From the IMG/VR virus record IMGVR_UViG_3300044639_000300, positions 1 to 41,243 of that record: a stretch of 41,243 nucleotides of DNA, one strand, 5' to 3'. The stretch comes from a virus. Positions 9,501-18,529 of this stretch are shown here, piece by piece; position 1 is the first letter of the stretch, and each line of letters starts with the position of its first letter. Below the pieces are notes generated by a model that was not told the origin of the DNA, ran no database searches, and saw only the letters and a program-made list of their open reading frames with translations. Both the position numbers and the translations under genes were made by a program.

Positions 9501-10546
9501 AGTTCATCGATACGGGCAGCAATCGCAGTAGTGTCTGCCCCACTTGCCACCAAGTCGTGGAGTTCCTTGACTGAAGGAGCATCAGTAACGACAGTCCGCA
9601 TCTGAGCAACACTTGGTGCTTTACGAGCAGTATCTACACCCGCTACTGGCTTCAGTGGATCAGTAGGGTCAATGACTGCTGATGCTGTTGGATCAACAGT
9701 TGGTGCCACAGCGTCAGCCACAGGAGCAGCCTCAGGCTTTGCCGTCATGGCTTCATCTTCAGCCCGGGCAGCAGCATCCACAGACTCCTTTAGATCCTTA
9801 CCGGCCACCTTCATGGCACCTTCCACAGCCTCCTCTTCAGACTTGCCAGCAGCCCGCAGACGCTTCATCTCCTTGACAGCCTTCATGGATCCTTTGATTC
9901 CCGCGATGACTCCCTCAAAGGCACCACCAATGATGCCACCCTCAAGGGCGTTCTTTAGGCGACCTTCGAGTTCCGAATCATTCATGTCGGTAGCCATGAA
10001 CTGCGTGAAGGCGTTATTCAGTGCAGGGTTGTCCGCTTGCACTAGGAGATCAGAGAGGCGACCTGCATTGCCCTCGAAGGCAGCGAAGTCCGTAACGGCA
10101 CCCTTGACAAAGGTTCCTCGGATAGCAGCCGCAGTACCACCCCCTGCTCCACCCAACCAACCGGCGGTGGCACCTACAGCACCAGGGATCTTTGAGGCTG
10201 CCCCAAGGACACCCCCGGCCGCGAGGAACCCGGTGGCTACCTGCGAGATACCTGACACAATGGAACCAGACCATGATGTGCTAGTGCCTAGTGGGTTCGT
10301 GTGCCAATCTGGGAGCAGATCCATGGTTGCCCAATCGGCAAGGTTGTAGACACCCTTGGCAGCATCGATGGCACCCCGGGGGACAGCCTTGATGGTGTCG
10401 TAGGTATCCCAAATGGGCTTCGATGGTTCCGCTGCTGGATCAGTAGGTTCCCCGAGATCCGTGGGCATCTGAGGAGATACCTGACCGTTGACGATGGCAC
10501 TGAGCTCATCCTCGTTGAAGTATCTACTATTTGGTGTTGTTGGCAT
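6590..10546 (-). CDS. Internal virion protein D (T7 gp16-like)
   Basis: A 1318-aa protein in the gp16 position; T7 gp16 is also 1318 aa. In T7 this protein is ejected with gp14 and gp15 to form a trans-envelope channel. Gly/Ala-rich hydrophobic stretches near residues 85-150 and again near ~970-1010 could insert into membranes, and much of the rest is charged helix. I do not see the N-terminal lytic transglycosylase domain of T7 gp16: the first ~80 residues are Pro/Thr-rich linker. This matters because no other peptidoglycan hydrolase is visible in the genome. The assignment rests on size, order and composition. Confidence 0.85.
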   Translation of the reverse strand: MPTTPNSRYFNEDELSAIVNGQVSPQMPTDLGEPTDPAAEPSKPIWDTYDTIKAVPRGAIDAAKGVYNLADWATMDLLPDWHTNPLGTSTSWSGSIVSGISQVATGFLAAGGVLGAASKIPGAVGATAGWLGGAGGGTAAAIRGTFVKGAVTDFAAFEGNAGRLSDLLVQADNPALNNAFTQFMATDMNDSELEGRLKNALEGGIIGGAFEGVIAGIKGSMKAVKEMKRLRAAGKSEEEAVEGAMKVAGKDLKESVDAAARAEDEAMTAKPEAAPVADAVAPTVDPTASAVIDPTDPLKPVAGVDTARKAPSVAQMRTVVTDAPSVKELHDLVASGADTTAIAARIDELQKKGLINLNPILGKIPGKPGVKPGPPTANMYEEVIVALRQFDKNPELFGKAGSASNEAHRMQAMGFLKAAAETGQINGEEMVQLMKRGVVTAQELYRQLPFILGLEAATRHNALQAIRSPGADAEAFLKAFTVVSGSTRTIKSYLGKNLQMVQAFGDMDTISKGFNALSPADQRVRMEMFGDALELLLRDPSTGRRAATLLTEGSYRSGMRVTVEMFRNSILSGPKTLAVNAWNGLQMLAMPLERAAGKALSGDAAGAANELSVFTRYWSQTTDAFQALKISASEEGDSFVLGRGNQQYGDEFVPGRRIGSKGVTWLNEVDKVTGAVQRTPAGAAMDWFGQFVNAPMRALGFSDEFFMTLVARSEADTVIRAEVAKRMGKPLTHAAVSAEVSRLRDLLFIDGQLYTRKTVEERGFRQARDKYLPGAFRETLGTVVADRLGKPVSDPAVVTEVSRLYNASIKAGKVDRDAIKAIANEAERKSVMSALDASGAKAKANPLFIPEVQRYVDQNWDAYIDSDMAPVGGNMQQAAGEDYRVLQRVSGEIERRVKEQTWKRDYTDIADEAAPFGSRLVGNIGKAFSTAVGHVPELQLIVPFIKTPTNLLAFVTDRNPIGQSLAWVQAAKAGDKKAAAQAAGRLATGTVLYTTGIGLAASGMITGKGPVDPDIRKQLLASGWQPYAIKVGGVYVSFGRNDPVATFLGIVADTVDISRSTYDPTPEDNGIIMGVSKAAIMSIANNVTSKSYLRGLTTAMSAAMGDEAAANKMMRQFAGAVVPNALAQTEATFTDSTIYETRNAVDAILARLPFTGNSVDKTRNALGEPLQGTESPWSILFPVTGTRATKDPVNRALSDSLISVGGARRTLPGNIDLKQIKLKNGQSAYDRYGELTGQVKIGGKTVRDQLRSVISSPFFKGLPEMGTDGITSPRTSLIRGQVSDYRRVALEKLIKESPELAQAMAHARDVKANLYRGN

Positions 10547-10549
10547 TGA

Positions 10550-12940
10550 TTATTTCAGATAGGGGTATGGAATGGACATTGCCCTTCGATAGCGGACAAG
10601 CTCTGCCTGACGGGCTACGAAGGGTGCGCGGAGTGCTTCTGTGAGCCCAAGCGAATCCATAACCTTGTTGGTTAGTTCCGGATTACGAAGTTCATCTTCA
10701 CTACGGAACATGGGAACAGCGAATGCGTAATCAACTGCTGCTTCTTTGTTGGGGAGAACAACACCGAAGACAGGGACACCGTCAGCGGTCTCGTTCGCAA
10801 TGACCTCTTGGGCTGAGAGACCAATAGCAACTGAACGCTTTATTCGTCCATATTGCTGTAGGACAAGATCCGGTGTGTATTCCCTAGTGCTAGTGAATGG
10901 ACCGAAAATTACACGGTTGACTCCCACTTTCCCTTCCGTTTTAGCGACACGCCACATATCACCCAATGTTTGTAGGTTCTTCTTTGGATTAACCCGCATA
11001 CCTAAGCCATTGGCAATATCAGAAAGTGAATCAATCTCACCCTGGACAACTTGCAGGAAAGCCTGATCTCGTTGTCCTAAGTCACTACCAGCAGCAGCAG
11101 CAGCAGCGAATGCATCAGTGACTGTCATCTTTTGGTTGACTGCCACTTCCTCAATGAAGGCCTCGCGTGGGTCTACGACTTTAGCCTTTCCAAGGGTCAC
11201 CCCGGAATCAGTAGCAGCCTTCATGCCACGCATAGCCTGGTTCTGCTCCTTGACCCTACCGTCGTAGTAGCCATCAAGAATCCCCACGACTGCGCGGTTG
11301 GCAACCTCAACACCCGAGGCAGCCTTGAGATCCCGGTAGGTCATCCCTGAGGTTGCATCGAGTACATCACCACGCACGAATGCTTTAACGCGTTCGTTAG
11401 CACCCGCTCTCCACTCAGTCTCAAGATCATTTGCTTCATCCATCTTGGACGGAGGCAGGATTGGTTGCCCACTGGCATTCCTGCCGGTAGCCATGTCAGC
11501 ATCGACATAACTCTGAAGGATCTTTGCGGTGATTCCCTTGCCATTCTGTTGGACATAGGCCGTAGTAGCACCACGCACCACACCAATATTCTCTTGCCAG
11601 TGCCTATCAAGCATCATCTGGCTTTGGATAGGTAGTTTGGTCATGCGGTCACGGAGTAGTCCGCGATCAGGGATTGATCCATCGTCAATTGCATCCATGA
11701 TGTCCCGAGTTTCTGCATCAGAAGCAGCGTTTCTCTGCACACCAACGGCAGCAAACAGCGGGCTCAACTTAAGTTGGATTGCTGAACGCAACCCATCACG
11801 GACATCAGGCTTCATATCCGGATTCTTAGTTACATATTCATCGAGGAGCTTCTCTGTGATCTGCTGCGCCTGTTCAGCATTGCCAGCCATAATGGCTGCA
11901 CTGACCTTCTCATTCCAACCGAGGGCATAGATCCCACGGACACCCTGTTGGATGTTCTGGTCAAAGACCCGTTCATTCCGGGTTGCCTCAGCAGCAATCT
12001 CGTTGAGCCGCTGATCCTTGATGGTCAGTAGGTTTGAATAGAAGGCAGGGTTCTGATTGATCTGAGCCTTACCGAAGGACAACTTGCCCATGGCTGACAT
12101 CATGGTCTCCACTTCAGCCTCATCCTTGGTCTGCGAGATCGCGGTCTCAAAGCCACCCAGGAGAACCTTACGAGCAATCAGCGGATCCGTAGTGGTCAAG
12201 TGGATACTGTCCACCATCTGCTGCATGGCTACACCCACGGAACCCTTAGAGTCCCATTCATAGCCACTGGCACCGGCGGTACGAAGAGCCTCAGCGATAC
12301 CGTTCTGAGTCTGCTCAACAGCAATGAACTCTTGACGCTTCAGCATCTCCGCTTGGAACTTACTGCTGAACTCAGCGTTGGCTTCTTGGGCAACCGAGGC
12401 AAACCCAGCAGCACCATAGATGTCTGATGTGAAGGCATCCATGCCTACCTTCTCGGCGGCCTGTTTGGCGATCTCAGAGAATGGGACAGGGTTCGCAGGG
12501 TCTGTGGCAGATGCTGAGAGTGACGCTAAGGCGTTCCTGTACTGGAGGCCACCGGATCGCCCAAAGTTCTTACGGGCTTCCATGAGGAAGAAGGGGTTCG
12601 CTGAATCAGGAGCATTGTTCTTGACAACGGCTTCCTTGAAGGCGCGGTTGAGGGCGAACTGACGCTCCTGTGGGGTAGCGTTGGGATCTACATTGAGATC
12701 AACCTGGGAGAAGTCAACAGAGGCTCCTTGGATCGCAAGGTTCCGCTTGTCCTCCTCAGCAGCCCGCGCAAGCATTCCTTGGAGTGATGGGGAGAACCCT
12801 GAGAGAGCCTCACCCAATTGCTGTAGGGAGTTACCACGGAGTTGTTGCCCAGGTGCCGGGGTGACATTGAGGTTTACCGGCGAGGCTGAAGGTTGAATAG
12901 CGACCTGCGTGAGGTCACGGGGTGTAAGGGATGTTGCCAT
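10550..12940 (-). CDS. Internal virion protein C (T7 gp15-like)
   Basis: A 796-aa protein in the gp15 position (T7 gp15 is 747 aa). It is long, mostly helical and charged, with no membrane segments, as expected for the ejection-channel component that spans the periplasm. I chose the ATG at 12940 (MATSLTPRDL) because GAGGG lies 11 bases upstream; the alternative GTG at 12952 sits too close to that site. The gene begins next to the stop of the gp14-like gene and ends 3 bases before the gp16-like gene. The function is inferred from order, size and composition. Confidence 0.85.
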   Translation of the reverse strand: MATSLTPRDLTQVAIQPSASPVNLNVTPAPGQQLRGNSLQQLGEALSGFSPSLQGMLARAAEEDKRNLAIQGASVDFSQVDLNVDPNATPQERQFALNRAFKEAVVKNNAPDSANPFFLMEARKNFGRSGGLQYRNALASLSASATDPANPVPFSEIAKQAAEKVGMDAFTSDIYGAAGFASVAQEANAEFSSKFQAEMLKRQEFIAVEQTQNGIAEALRTAGASGYEWDSKGSVGVAMQQMVDSIHLTTTDPLIARKVLLGGFETAISQTKDEAEVETMMSAMGKLSFGKAQINQNPAFYSNLLTIKDQRLNEIAAEATRNERVFDQNIQQGVRGIYALGWNEKVSAAIMAGNAEQAQQITEKLLDEYVTKNPDMKPDVRDGLRSAIQLKLSPLFAAVGVQRNAASDAETRDIMDAIDDGSIPDRGLLRDRMTKLPIQSQMMLDRHWQENIGVVRGATTAYVQQNGKGITAKILQSYVDADMATGRNASGQPILPPSKMDEANDLETEWRAGANERVKAFVRGDVLDATSGMTYRDLKAASGVEVANRAVVGILDGYYDGRVKEQNQAMRGMKAATDSGVTLGKAKVVDPREAFIEEVAVNQKMTVTDAFAAAAAAGSDLGQRDQAFLQVVQGEIDSLSDIANGLGMRVNPKKNLQTLGDMWRVAKTEGKVGVNRVIFGPFTSTREYTPDLVLQQYGRIKRSVAIGLSAQEVIANETADGVPVFGVVLPNKEAAVDYAFAVPMFRSEDELRNPELTNKVMDSLGLTEALRAPFVARQAELVRYRRAMSIPYPYLK

Positions 12941-12942
12941 AG

Positions 12943-13647
12943 TTAGTACCACCCTCGGCTAACCATGCGGACGGAGGTGGGCATGGAACCCATGAAAGCC
13001 TCGCGTCGAGCAAGCGTTGAGTAGTTGGCTGAAGGTGCACTACCTGTACCGAAGCCCATCCGATCTATATTGCCATAAGTATTCACAGCACCGAGGACAC
13101 CTCCACCAACCTGAAGAGCAGGAACAAAGGGACTTGGTTCAGTAGTCGTTGGGTAGGAACGGATCATGGTTCCATCGGCTTGCCCCTGCATACCGAGTTG
13201 TTCAATCATCAGTTGGCGACTACGGAAGTCGTAGTTGAGGTTGACATTGGCGATGGATTCATTCTGTTGACGGGTGAACTCGTTCATCAACATATTGACG
13301 GAGTTGCCCTGGATACCTGCTTCACCCGTAGTGGTACGAATGGAACCAAAGGCAGTCTCAGCTTCCTGACGGATCTGCTGTACCTGTTGAGCCTTACTGA
13401 TCTGCTCCTCACGCTGACGGACACCGACCTGCTGATATTGGAGTTGCAGGTTCTCTTGGGCAAGACGCTGCCCTTCTTCGTACTGGTACTTCTGTGAGTC
13501 AGCCGCTTGCTTCTGACCGGCATAGGACACACCGGCACTCGCTGCTGTTGCTGCCACCGATAGCACTGCCATGGTTCCAGCAGCAGCTGCCGCTGCCTCT
13601 GATGCTCCAAGAGCAATACCAATGGGTGCTAGGAATGGAATACACAT
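12943..13647 (-). CDS. Internal virion protein B (T7 gp14-like)
   Basis: A 234-aa protein (T7 gp14 is 196 aa). An Ala-rich hydrophobic N-terminus (about residues 5-45, IALGASEAAAAAAGTMAVLS) is followed by a long Gln-rich helix (QLQYQQVGVRQREEQISKAQ), the typical gp14 layout. In T7 it forms the outer-membrane end of the ejection channel. It follows the gp13-like gene immediately and abuts the gp15-like gene. Confidence is good because the hydrophobic-then-Gln-rich pattern and the gene order agree. Confidence 0.85.
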   Translation of the reverse strand: MCIPFLAPIGIALGASEAAAAAAGTMAVLSVAATAASAGVSYAGQKQAADSQKYQYEEGQRLAQENLQLQYQQVGVRQREEQISKAQQVQQIRQEAETAFGSIRTTTGEAGIQGNSVNMLMNEFTRQQNESIANVNLNYDFRSRQLMIEQLGMQGQADGTMIRSYPTTTEPSPFVPALQVGGGVLGAVNTYGNIDRMGFGTGSAPSANYSTLARREAFMGSMPTSVRMVSRGWY

Positions 13648-13650
13648 GAG

Positions 13651-14103
13651 TTAGATAGCCTTTCGGTAGTAACCGATTCGTTGATTGTTGTGAGTAGCGA
13701 TATTGGTGAGAGTGAATCCCACCCATACCAGCCAATCTGTATGTTTCGTGTTTCGCATATCGACCCAGTTTCCTACTCCGGAAACACCGGGCAAACTGGA
13801 AACAGGCGCAATGATGTGGTTCACCCACAGCCGACTCTGCCGCAGGAATGCCATAGGAAATGTGAAGAGCTCTTCAGTCCCTAGAAGCCAGACGGTGCCG
13901 GTGGGCGTGATCCCGAACATGGCCGTAGGGTTCCCTGTTTCCCCGATGACGGTGAGGCACTGCAACGAATGCGCCAGACCCTCCCGCAGAGAACACAGCG
14001 GATCAACCCCCCACAAGTCGCACTCTTGTCTGTCAGCCTCACGCAGAGCTCCTGCGATCCGAGCACAATCGGCTTCTTTCGAGGGACGCACATGGGGGGT
14101 CAT
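13651..14103 (-). CDS. Gp13-like protein, GNAT-type fold (internal virion protein A position)
   Basis: A 150-aa protein between tail tube B and the gp14-like gene, as T7 gene 13 is placed. The sequence begins VRPSKEADCARIAGALREAD and continues with CLTVIGETGNPTAMFGITPTG and WLLGTEELFTFPMAFLRQSR. This is the layout of the small acetyltransferase-like proteins (DUF2833 group) at this locus in T7-like phages. The catalytic GNAT acetyl-CoA loop is not obvious, so enzymatic activity is doubtful. T7 gp13 is needed for virion morphogenesis. The start overlaps the end of tail tube B by four bases. Confidence 0.75.
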   Translation of the reverse strand: MTPHVRPSKEADCARIAGALREADRQECDLWGVDPLCSLREGLAHSLQCLTVIGETGNPTAMFGITPTGTVWLLGTEELFTFPMAFLRQSRLWVNHIIAPVSSLPGVSGVGNWVDMRNTKHTDWLVWVGFTLTNIATHNNQRIGYYRKAI

Positions 14104-16460
14104 ATAGTCCTGTTACGGGTTGAGTAGTTCGCCTCAAAGGAGGCACTTTGGATCCGACATGGAAGATGAGATGTGCTGACTACAGATACCTTGGCATCAG
14201 CAGCGCGGCAGTGAACAGGGAACCTGAACGAGTCTGTGACTAGATTCGGAGTATTGGCAAGCAGACTGCCACCGAGTACTGACCCATCGAATGTGTAGGA
14301 GAATGGGGTTCGATACTTAGGGGTGACTTCAACCTTGAAGTTCCCTGTTTCCTCGAACGATAGAACTCCATAGGTGAGTTGCAAGCGGCCATCAATGATG
14401 GGCTTATCCTGGTTCCGTGCATACTGCTTCGAGAATGTCCAACGCATTTCGTATGGAACACCCACCCAAGCAACGGTTCCAACGAGATTCGCAAGGACAA
14501 CTACCTCAGTGCTAGTGACCTGAATAGGCTGATACTTGATCCCGTTGGCTACCACTACGGGGCTATAGGCACTCAGGTTTAAGTTAGTTGAGTAGAGGAA
14601 CTTAGTGGTTCCATAGACTGTTCCCGCAACTCCTGTGGCAACTGCGCGACGGTCGAGGTGGACACCCCAAGTTAACCCTGGGTCTGTGAAGCGTCCTTCA
14701 AACTCCACCTTCTCCAAGAAGGTTTCGGTACCACGGGTAACCACCATGTACAGGATGTGGTCGTACCAGTGCATACCTGCGACTACTGCATCAGCACCGA
14801 GATCCCATTTGCTCCAGGCTGATTGGATCTTCTCGCTGCCGTTTACGAACCACTTATGGTTGTAGAGGCCGGTAGATGTACGGAGGAATGCCGTACTGTC
14901 ATGGGTGCTCACAGCGATCTGTTGAGGTACCCCTGCAATGTAAGCAGGGATGTTGGCAGTGATATCGAGTCCGTCATACTTCTCATCGACTGAGATACGC
15001 ACATACTCACGGACACCCACATTCTGTCCCTTGCTCTGGATGAACAAGAGTGATCTGCCCGTAGGTTGTGGCTTACAGACTGAGGAGAAGTTCTCGAAGT
15101 CTGTGGTCTGAACGATCTCCACAGTCTCAGGGGTCAGGTTGGTATCCGCACCGGAACCTAAGGAGAACTGAGTGGTATCCGTGAAGAGGATCAAGCGTTC
15201 ATCCCAACCGACTGCTGCTCGTAACGAAGATACCTGAGAGTGTGCTACCGATACATCAATGGGATCTGAATCAATGATCTGCGTTGATGTTGTACGCCAG
15301 AAGCCAAAATAGTTCCCCGCCTCACTCATGACCACCTTGTTGTCCGCGAGAAAACCAAGGCGATTCCTGTAGAGGAACATATCGTTGATCTTGCGTCCAA
15401 CGAATGACGGAGGGGCTGCTGTTACAGCATCACCTACCAGGCGGAGATCCCATGTGGGTTTGTAGCATCCAAAGTTGCCATCTGACCTTCTTACAAGGAC
15501 ATAAGGCAGCGTGGCATCTGAGAGTGTCGTAGTAACACCGAAGCCAACAGACTCTTCCCAACGGCCTGAGCCGGTGATCCCATCGTTAGCGATGAAGATC
15601 CCGTAGTAGTCGCTCGTAGATGGATCTTCAATGTCAGCACCAATGGCTATCTTGAAGTCGTGAGGAGCCGCTAGGGGTAGATCGGATATACGGGCTACCT
15701 TGCCCTTGGCAACAGACATGATGGTTCCACCGGCAGAATCAGATGTCTTGACGGTGAATGTCCGAGCAAGACCAGTTTGATCCTGAGTAAGGACGATGGT
15801 GGATCCTGTGATAGTTGCTGTTACATAGTGAGTAGCAGTTCCTCCGTTAATCAGGGTCACCAAGGCAGCAGCAATAGTTTCCGTATCAGCGGTAGGGGCT
15901 GCGGCAGTTGTCGTATGGGTGTATGGATAATCAGTAGTCAAATACCGAATCGTTACCGTGTACTTAGTTGAGTAGGAAGCCTGGATGATGGCTACAAGAG
16001 CCTTCTGTTCCGCCACCCCAGTTGTTGTACCTGCCATTGCCACAGTCGTAGTGGTGTTCAGTAAGAAGGTGTAGTCAGCAACAGTGAGTGCCCGTAGGTT
16101 CGCAGGGGTGCTGAGGTAACCAGAACCAGGGAGCGTGAAGGCGGTGAAGCCGGTGCTATCCGTATAGACAGGCTTCTCTACACCAGCAAGCGTAAATACC
16201 TTCAAAGTAGTTGAGGTTCCGCGCACCACATACCGCTCAACCGAGTCACGATTGATGAAGTGGATGAACGGGGCTGTTGCTTGTGTATCCGACAACCGTG
16301 CAATGTGGTTCGTTGGTGGCCGCTTAGTTAGCCCCTCGGTCAACGAAGGGTAGGCATTGGTCTGCTCCTCAAGCTGTGAGGGCAACCGCATCTGAGGGGG
16401 CTGCTGAGAGACCCCTTGAATCAGGTTGGGGATCTGGAGCGAGATTAAGCTCACGCCCAC
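14100..16460 (-). CDS. Tail tubular protein B (T7 gp12-like nozzle)
   Basis: A 786-aa protein (T7 gp12 is 794 aa), the nozzle of the short tail. The N-terminal motif IPNLIQGVSQQPPQMRLPSQ is diagnostic of this family and is followed by LTEGLTKRPPT. The rest is beta-rich, including RKINDMFLYRNRLGFL and VMSEAGNYFGFWRT at mid-length, which are also typical. The start overlaps the end of the tail tube A gene by 10 bases, and the end overlaps the gp13-like gene by 4. This is one of the most secure calls in the window. Confidence 0.97.
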   Translation of the reverse strand: MGVSLISLQIPNLIQGVSQQPPQMRLPSQLEEQTNAYPSLTEGLTKRPPTNHIARLSDTQATAPFIHFINRDSVERYVVRGTSTTLKVFTLAGVEKPVYTDSTGFTAFTLPGSGYLSTPANLRALTVADYTFLLNTTTTVAMAGTTTGVAEQKALVAIIQASYSTKYTVTIRYLTTDYPYTHTTTAAAPTADTETIAAALVTLINGGTATHYVTATITGSTIVLTQDQTGLARTFTVKTSDSAGGTIMSVAKGKVARISDLPLAAPHDFKIAIGADIEDPSTSDYYGIFIANDGITGSGRWEESVGFGVTTTLSDATLPYVLVRRSDGNFGCYKPTWDLRLVGDAVTAAPPSFVGRKINDMFLYRNRLGFLADNKVVMSEAGNYFGFWRTTSTQIIDSDPIDVSVAHSQVSSLRAAVGWDERLILFTDTTQFSLGSGADTNLTPETVEIVQTTDFENFSSVCKPQPTGRSLLFIQSKGQNVGVREYVRISVDEKYDGLDITANIPAYIAGVPQQIAVSTHDSTAFLRTSTGLYNHKWFVNGSEKIQSAWSKWDLGADAVVAGMHWYDHILYMVVTRGTETFLEKVEFEGRFTDPGLTWGVHLDRRAVATGVAGTVYGTTKFLYSTNLNLSAYSPVVVANGIKYQPIQVTSTEVVVLANLVGTVAWVGVPYEMRWTFSKQYARNQDKPIIDGRLQLTYGVLSFEETGNFKVEVTPKYRTPFSYTFDGSVLGGSLLANTPNLVTDSFRFPVHCRAADAKVSVVSTSHLPCRIQSASFEANYSTRNRTI

Positions 16461-17023
16461 CTCCGGAGGTTCGATGAGATATCTGCATTGTTGAAGATGT
16501 TGAGGTCTGCTTGCTCAGATTCAAACTCACGAAGAGTCATCCAAGCCTGAACCTCATCACGCTCCGTAAAGGCAACACCCTTCTCACTCCCAACCAACCG
16601 GGCTACCAAGGTGCGCCCTGCTCTGATCATTGCGTACCTGCGGGCTGACTCAGGCATATCGTCCCATTCCAGGAGGATGACTACTTCTAGTTCATCCATG
16701 TCAGTCGTGAAGACATCCGTGGAGTCCTCACGGTTGTAGAGGAAACTACCTTTCTTAGCCACATCCTTAGTCGCATGGTCAACACGAACCCAAGCAGCGG
16801 GTACCGCAATCTTGCCATTGACATTCTTAGTCAGAGTCTGCTTGGTTAACTTGTTCCAAGACCACTCGCGGCTGCAAAGGTCTCGGCAGACTTCATCGAG
16901 GATGTTGATGGACATACTCACATCAGCCGTAGCAGTTGCTTCAAGCGAAGACACCGGGGATTCCCCGATGCAGGACAGCATCGTGTTGATCGCAGAGATC
17001 TTCGTTGTTTCAGTGAGTGCCAT
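16451..17023 (-). CDS. Tail tubular protein A (T7 gp11-like gatekeeper)
   Basis: A 190-aa protein (T7 gp11 is 196 aa) that links the portal to the nozzle. The N-terminus ISAINTMLSCIGESPVSSLE is the classic start of this family, and the VCRDLCSREWSWNK segment matches its conserved Trp-rich stretch. It is the first gene after the capsid terminator at 17061-17090, so its expression may depend on read-through, as in T7. It overlaps tail tube B by 10 bases. Confidence 0.95.
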   Translation of the reverse strand: MALTETTKISAINTMLSCIGESPVSSLEATATADVSMSINILDEVCRDLCSREWSWNKLTKQTLTKNVNGKIAVPAAWVRVDHATKDVAKKGSFLYNREDSTDVFTTDMDELEVVILLEWDDMPESARRYAMIRAGRTLVARLVGSEKGVAFTERDEVQAWMTLREFESEQADLNIFNNADISSNLRRWA

Positions 17024-17050
17024 GGGGTTCTCGATGGTTTCTTAGGGGAT

Positions 17051-17090
17051 CAAACAGAATCCCCCTGCACCTATTTCTAGATGCAGGGGG
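17051..17090 (-). terminator. Terminator after the capsid gene (T7 T-phi analogue)
   Basis: The arms CCCCCTGCA (17061-17069) and TGCAGGGGG (17082-17090) form a perfect 9-bp stem with a 12-base loop, in the gap between the capsid stop and the tail tube A start. On the minus strand it is followed by ATTCTGTTTG, only moderately T-rich. T7 has its main phage-polymerase terminator at exactly this place, where it gives high capsid expression with partial read-through into tail genes. Confidence 0.85.
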
Positions 17091-17110
17091 GATAAAGGGG
17101 TCAAACGGGA

Positions 17111-18187
17111 TTAGGACGCAGTAGCAAGACCAATGGCGCACTCAGGACGCAGAACTCCGAAGCCAGCCATCATCTTCGAGACAACCAAGGTGCCCTGGTA
17201 CTCGATCTTGCGCTCCATCTCAGTCGTGACATCGAACTTCTTGACGCAACCAATGGCATCAGCGTGTCCACAGATACCCCAGGCCAATGCCATGGAGTAG
17301 GTACCACCAGCAGTACCGCCGTAGCCAGTGCCGTTAGCACCGTACACATCGGTAACAGCATTTGCGTTTGCGAACAAGGTGGTGTTGGCAATCAGCGACT
17401 CGCGTGGGAACAGGTTCGACTTGTACACCTTGAAACCAGCCACCTCAACGGTAGCAGCGGTACCCTTGGTGACATCACCAACTCCACTACCAAAGTCCTT
17501 ACTGAACCGGAAGTTTGAGGCAAGAGTTGTTGGTGAAGCCAGGATTGCCTGATACTGTTCAGGACGAACAATGCAGAAGCGGCCTTCCATCGGCACATCC
17601 TTGTTATCAAGGGCCAGTTGAGCCTTGAAGAGCGTATCAACGATTTCAGTTCCCGATGGGTTCGTTGCAGTTGCGCTAGTGATGACTTCCCCAGCCAATG
17701 CCGTACCGTTAGCAGAAGTAGCACCCGTAATAGCAACGGGAGTGTTTGCTGCTGACCAGAAGGTGGACATTGCAAAGCGGTCATAGGCATACGCAAGCGC
17801 ACGACCAAGTTCCGTTGCAATCGGTGAACGAACATCCCAATGGTTGATCAGTTCATCAACATCATTGATGAGCGTGTTCGCGGTCAACATATTGTCGAGC
17901 GTAAGGATGCGCTCGGCGTACTTGAAGTTCGTCAGGTAACCCGAAGCAGCTTCAAGAATGTTGTCGCCTGGGGTATGCCACTTCGCAGTAGCAGCACCGT
18001 ACAGTGGGAAGGATGCAGACTTGCCGGTAGCAATGCTGCGGGTACGAACGAGATCCTTCATCACACACTTGGTCTCGTATTGGGAGATGATTTCTCCCGA
18101 AAACACTTTAAGGAAAAGTTCGCGCTTATCAGCACTTGAGTTGTTGGAACCAAGACGGTTCCCTGTAAAGTTAAATTCGCCAGTCAT
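17111..18187 (-). CDS. Major capsid protein (T7 gp10-like)
   Basis: A 358-aa HK97-fold shell protein (T7 gp10A is 345 aa). The N-terminus contains ELFLKVFSGEIISQYETKCV followed by RSIATGKSASFPLYG, a typical gp10 sequence, and the end has GFGVLRPECAIGLATAS. It is preceded by the scaffold gene and a small lysis-like cassette and followed at once by a strong hairpin terminator. There is no obvious -1 frameshift product, since the gene ends cleanly before the hairpin. The leader (18188-18241) carries a purine-rich GAGAAAGAAAAA stretch that may serve as ribosome-binding site. Confidence 0.96.
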   Translation of the reverse strand: MTGEFNFTGNRLGSNNSSADKRELFLKVFSGEIISQYETKCVMKDLVRTRSIATGKSASFPLYGAATAKWHTPGDNILEAASGYLTNFKYAERILTLDNMLTANTLINDVDELINHWDVRSPIATELGRALAYAYDRFAMSTFWSAANTPVAITGATSANGTALAGEVITSATATNPSGTEIVDTLFKAQLALDNKDVPMEGRFCIVRPEQYQAILASPTTLASNFRFSKDFGSGVGDVTKGTAATVEVAGFKVYKSNLFPRESLIANTTLFANANAVTDVYGANGTGYGGTAGGTYSMALAWGICGHADAIGCVKKFDVTTEMERKIEYQGTLVVSKMMAGFGVLRPECAIGLATAS

Positions 18188-18241
18188 AATAGTTTTTCTT
18201 TCTCAAAACATGACAAAGCAGGATTGTTGGTAGTCCTTTGA

Positions 18242-18529
18242 TTACGGTGCAACACCTGAGCTGGTACCCAACGCATTGGGCAGCCCCGTGTCTGCATCAT
18301 CTTCTGGGAGTGTGGCCACCCAGGCTCCTGCTGGAAGCCTGACGCGACCATTTGATTTCACCTTAGTTCCATCCTTCAGCACCACATACACACGGGCATC
18401 GACTGACTCTGCAAGTTGAACCGGGGTACCCTCAGGTACCAGGATCACGTTGCTTGAGCAGCCAAGCACGAATATGAGCCCGAAAGTGGCGACGTTTGTC
18501 ACCAGCACCCGGGTCAGCGTCTTGGGCAT
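18242..18529 (-). CDS. Small lipoprotein, candidate outer spanin or envelope protein
   Basis: A 95-aa protein. A signal sequence (VTNVATFGLIFVLGC) ends in a lipobox-like VLGC, with Cys at about residue 23. The mature part, starting SSNVILVPEGTPVQLAESV, contains a repeated basic/acidic beta pattern (RVYVVLKDGTKVKSNGRV). Small lipoproteins of this type occur near holin genes in phages, and anchoring in the outer membrane would fit an outer spanin. Unlike typical Rz1 it is not Pro-rich. The first 98 bases overlap another reading frame (18432-18602). Secretion and lipidation are well supported; the lysis role is inference. Confidence 0.75.
   Translation of the reverse strand: MPKTLTRVLVTNVATFGLIFVLGCSSNVILVPEGTPVQLAESVDARVYVVLKDGTKVKSNGRVRLPAGAWVATLPEDDADTGLPNALGTSSGVAP

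Noticed and set aside
9672-10349. 225-codon plus-strand frame opposite the gp16-like gene
   Set aside because: Ala/Pro/Ser-rich low-complexity antisense frame caused by the Ala/Gly-rich gp16 N-terminus; no independent support.
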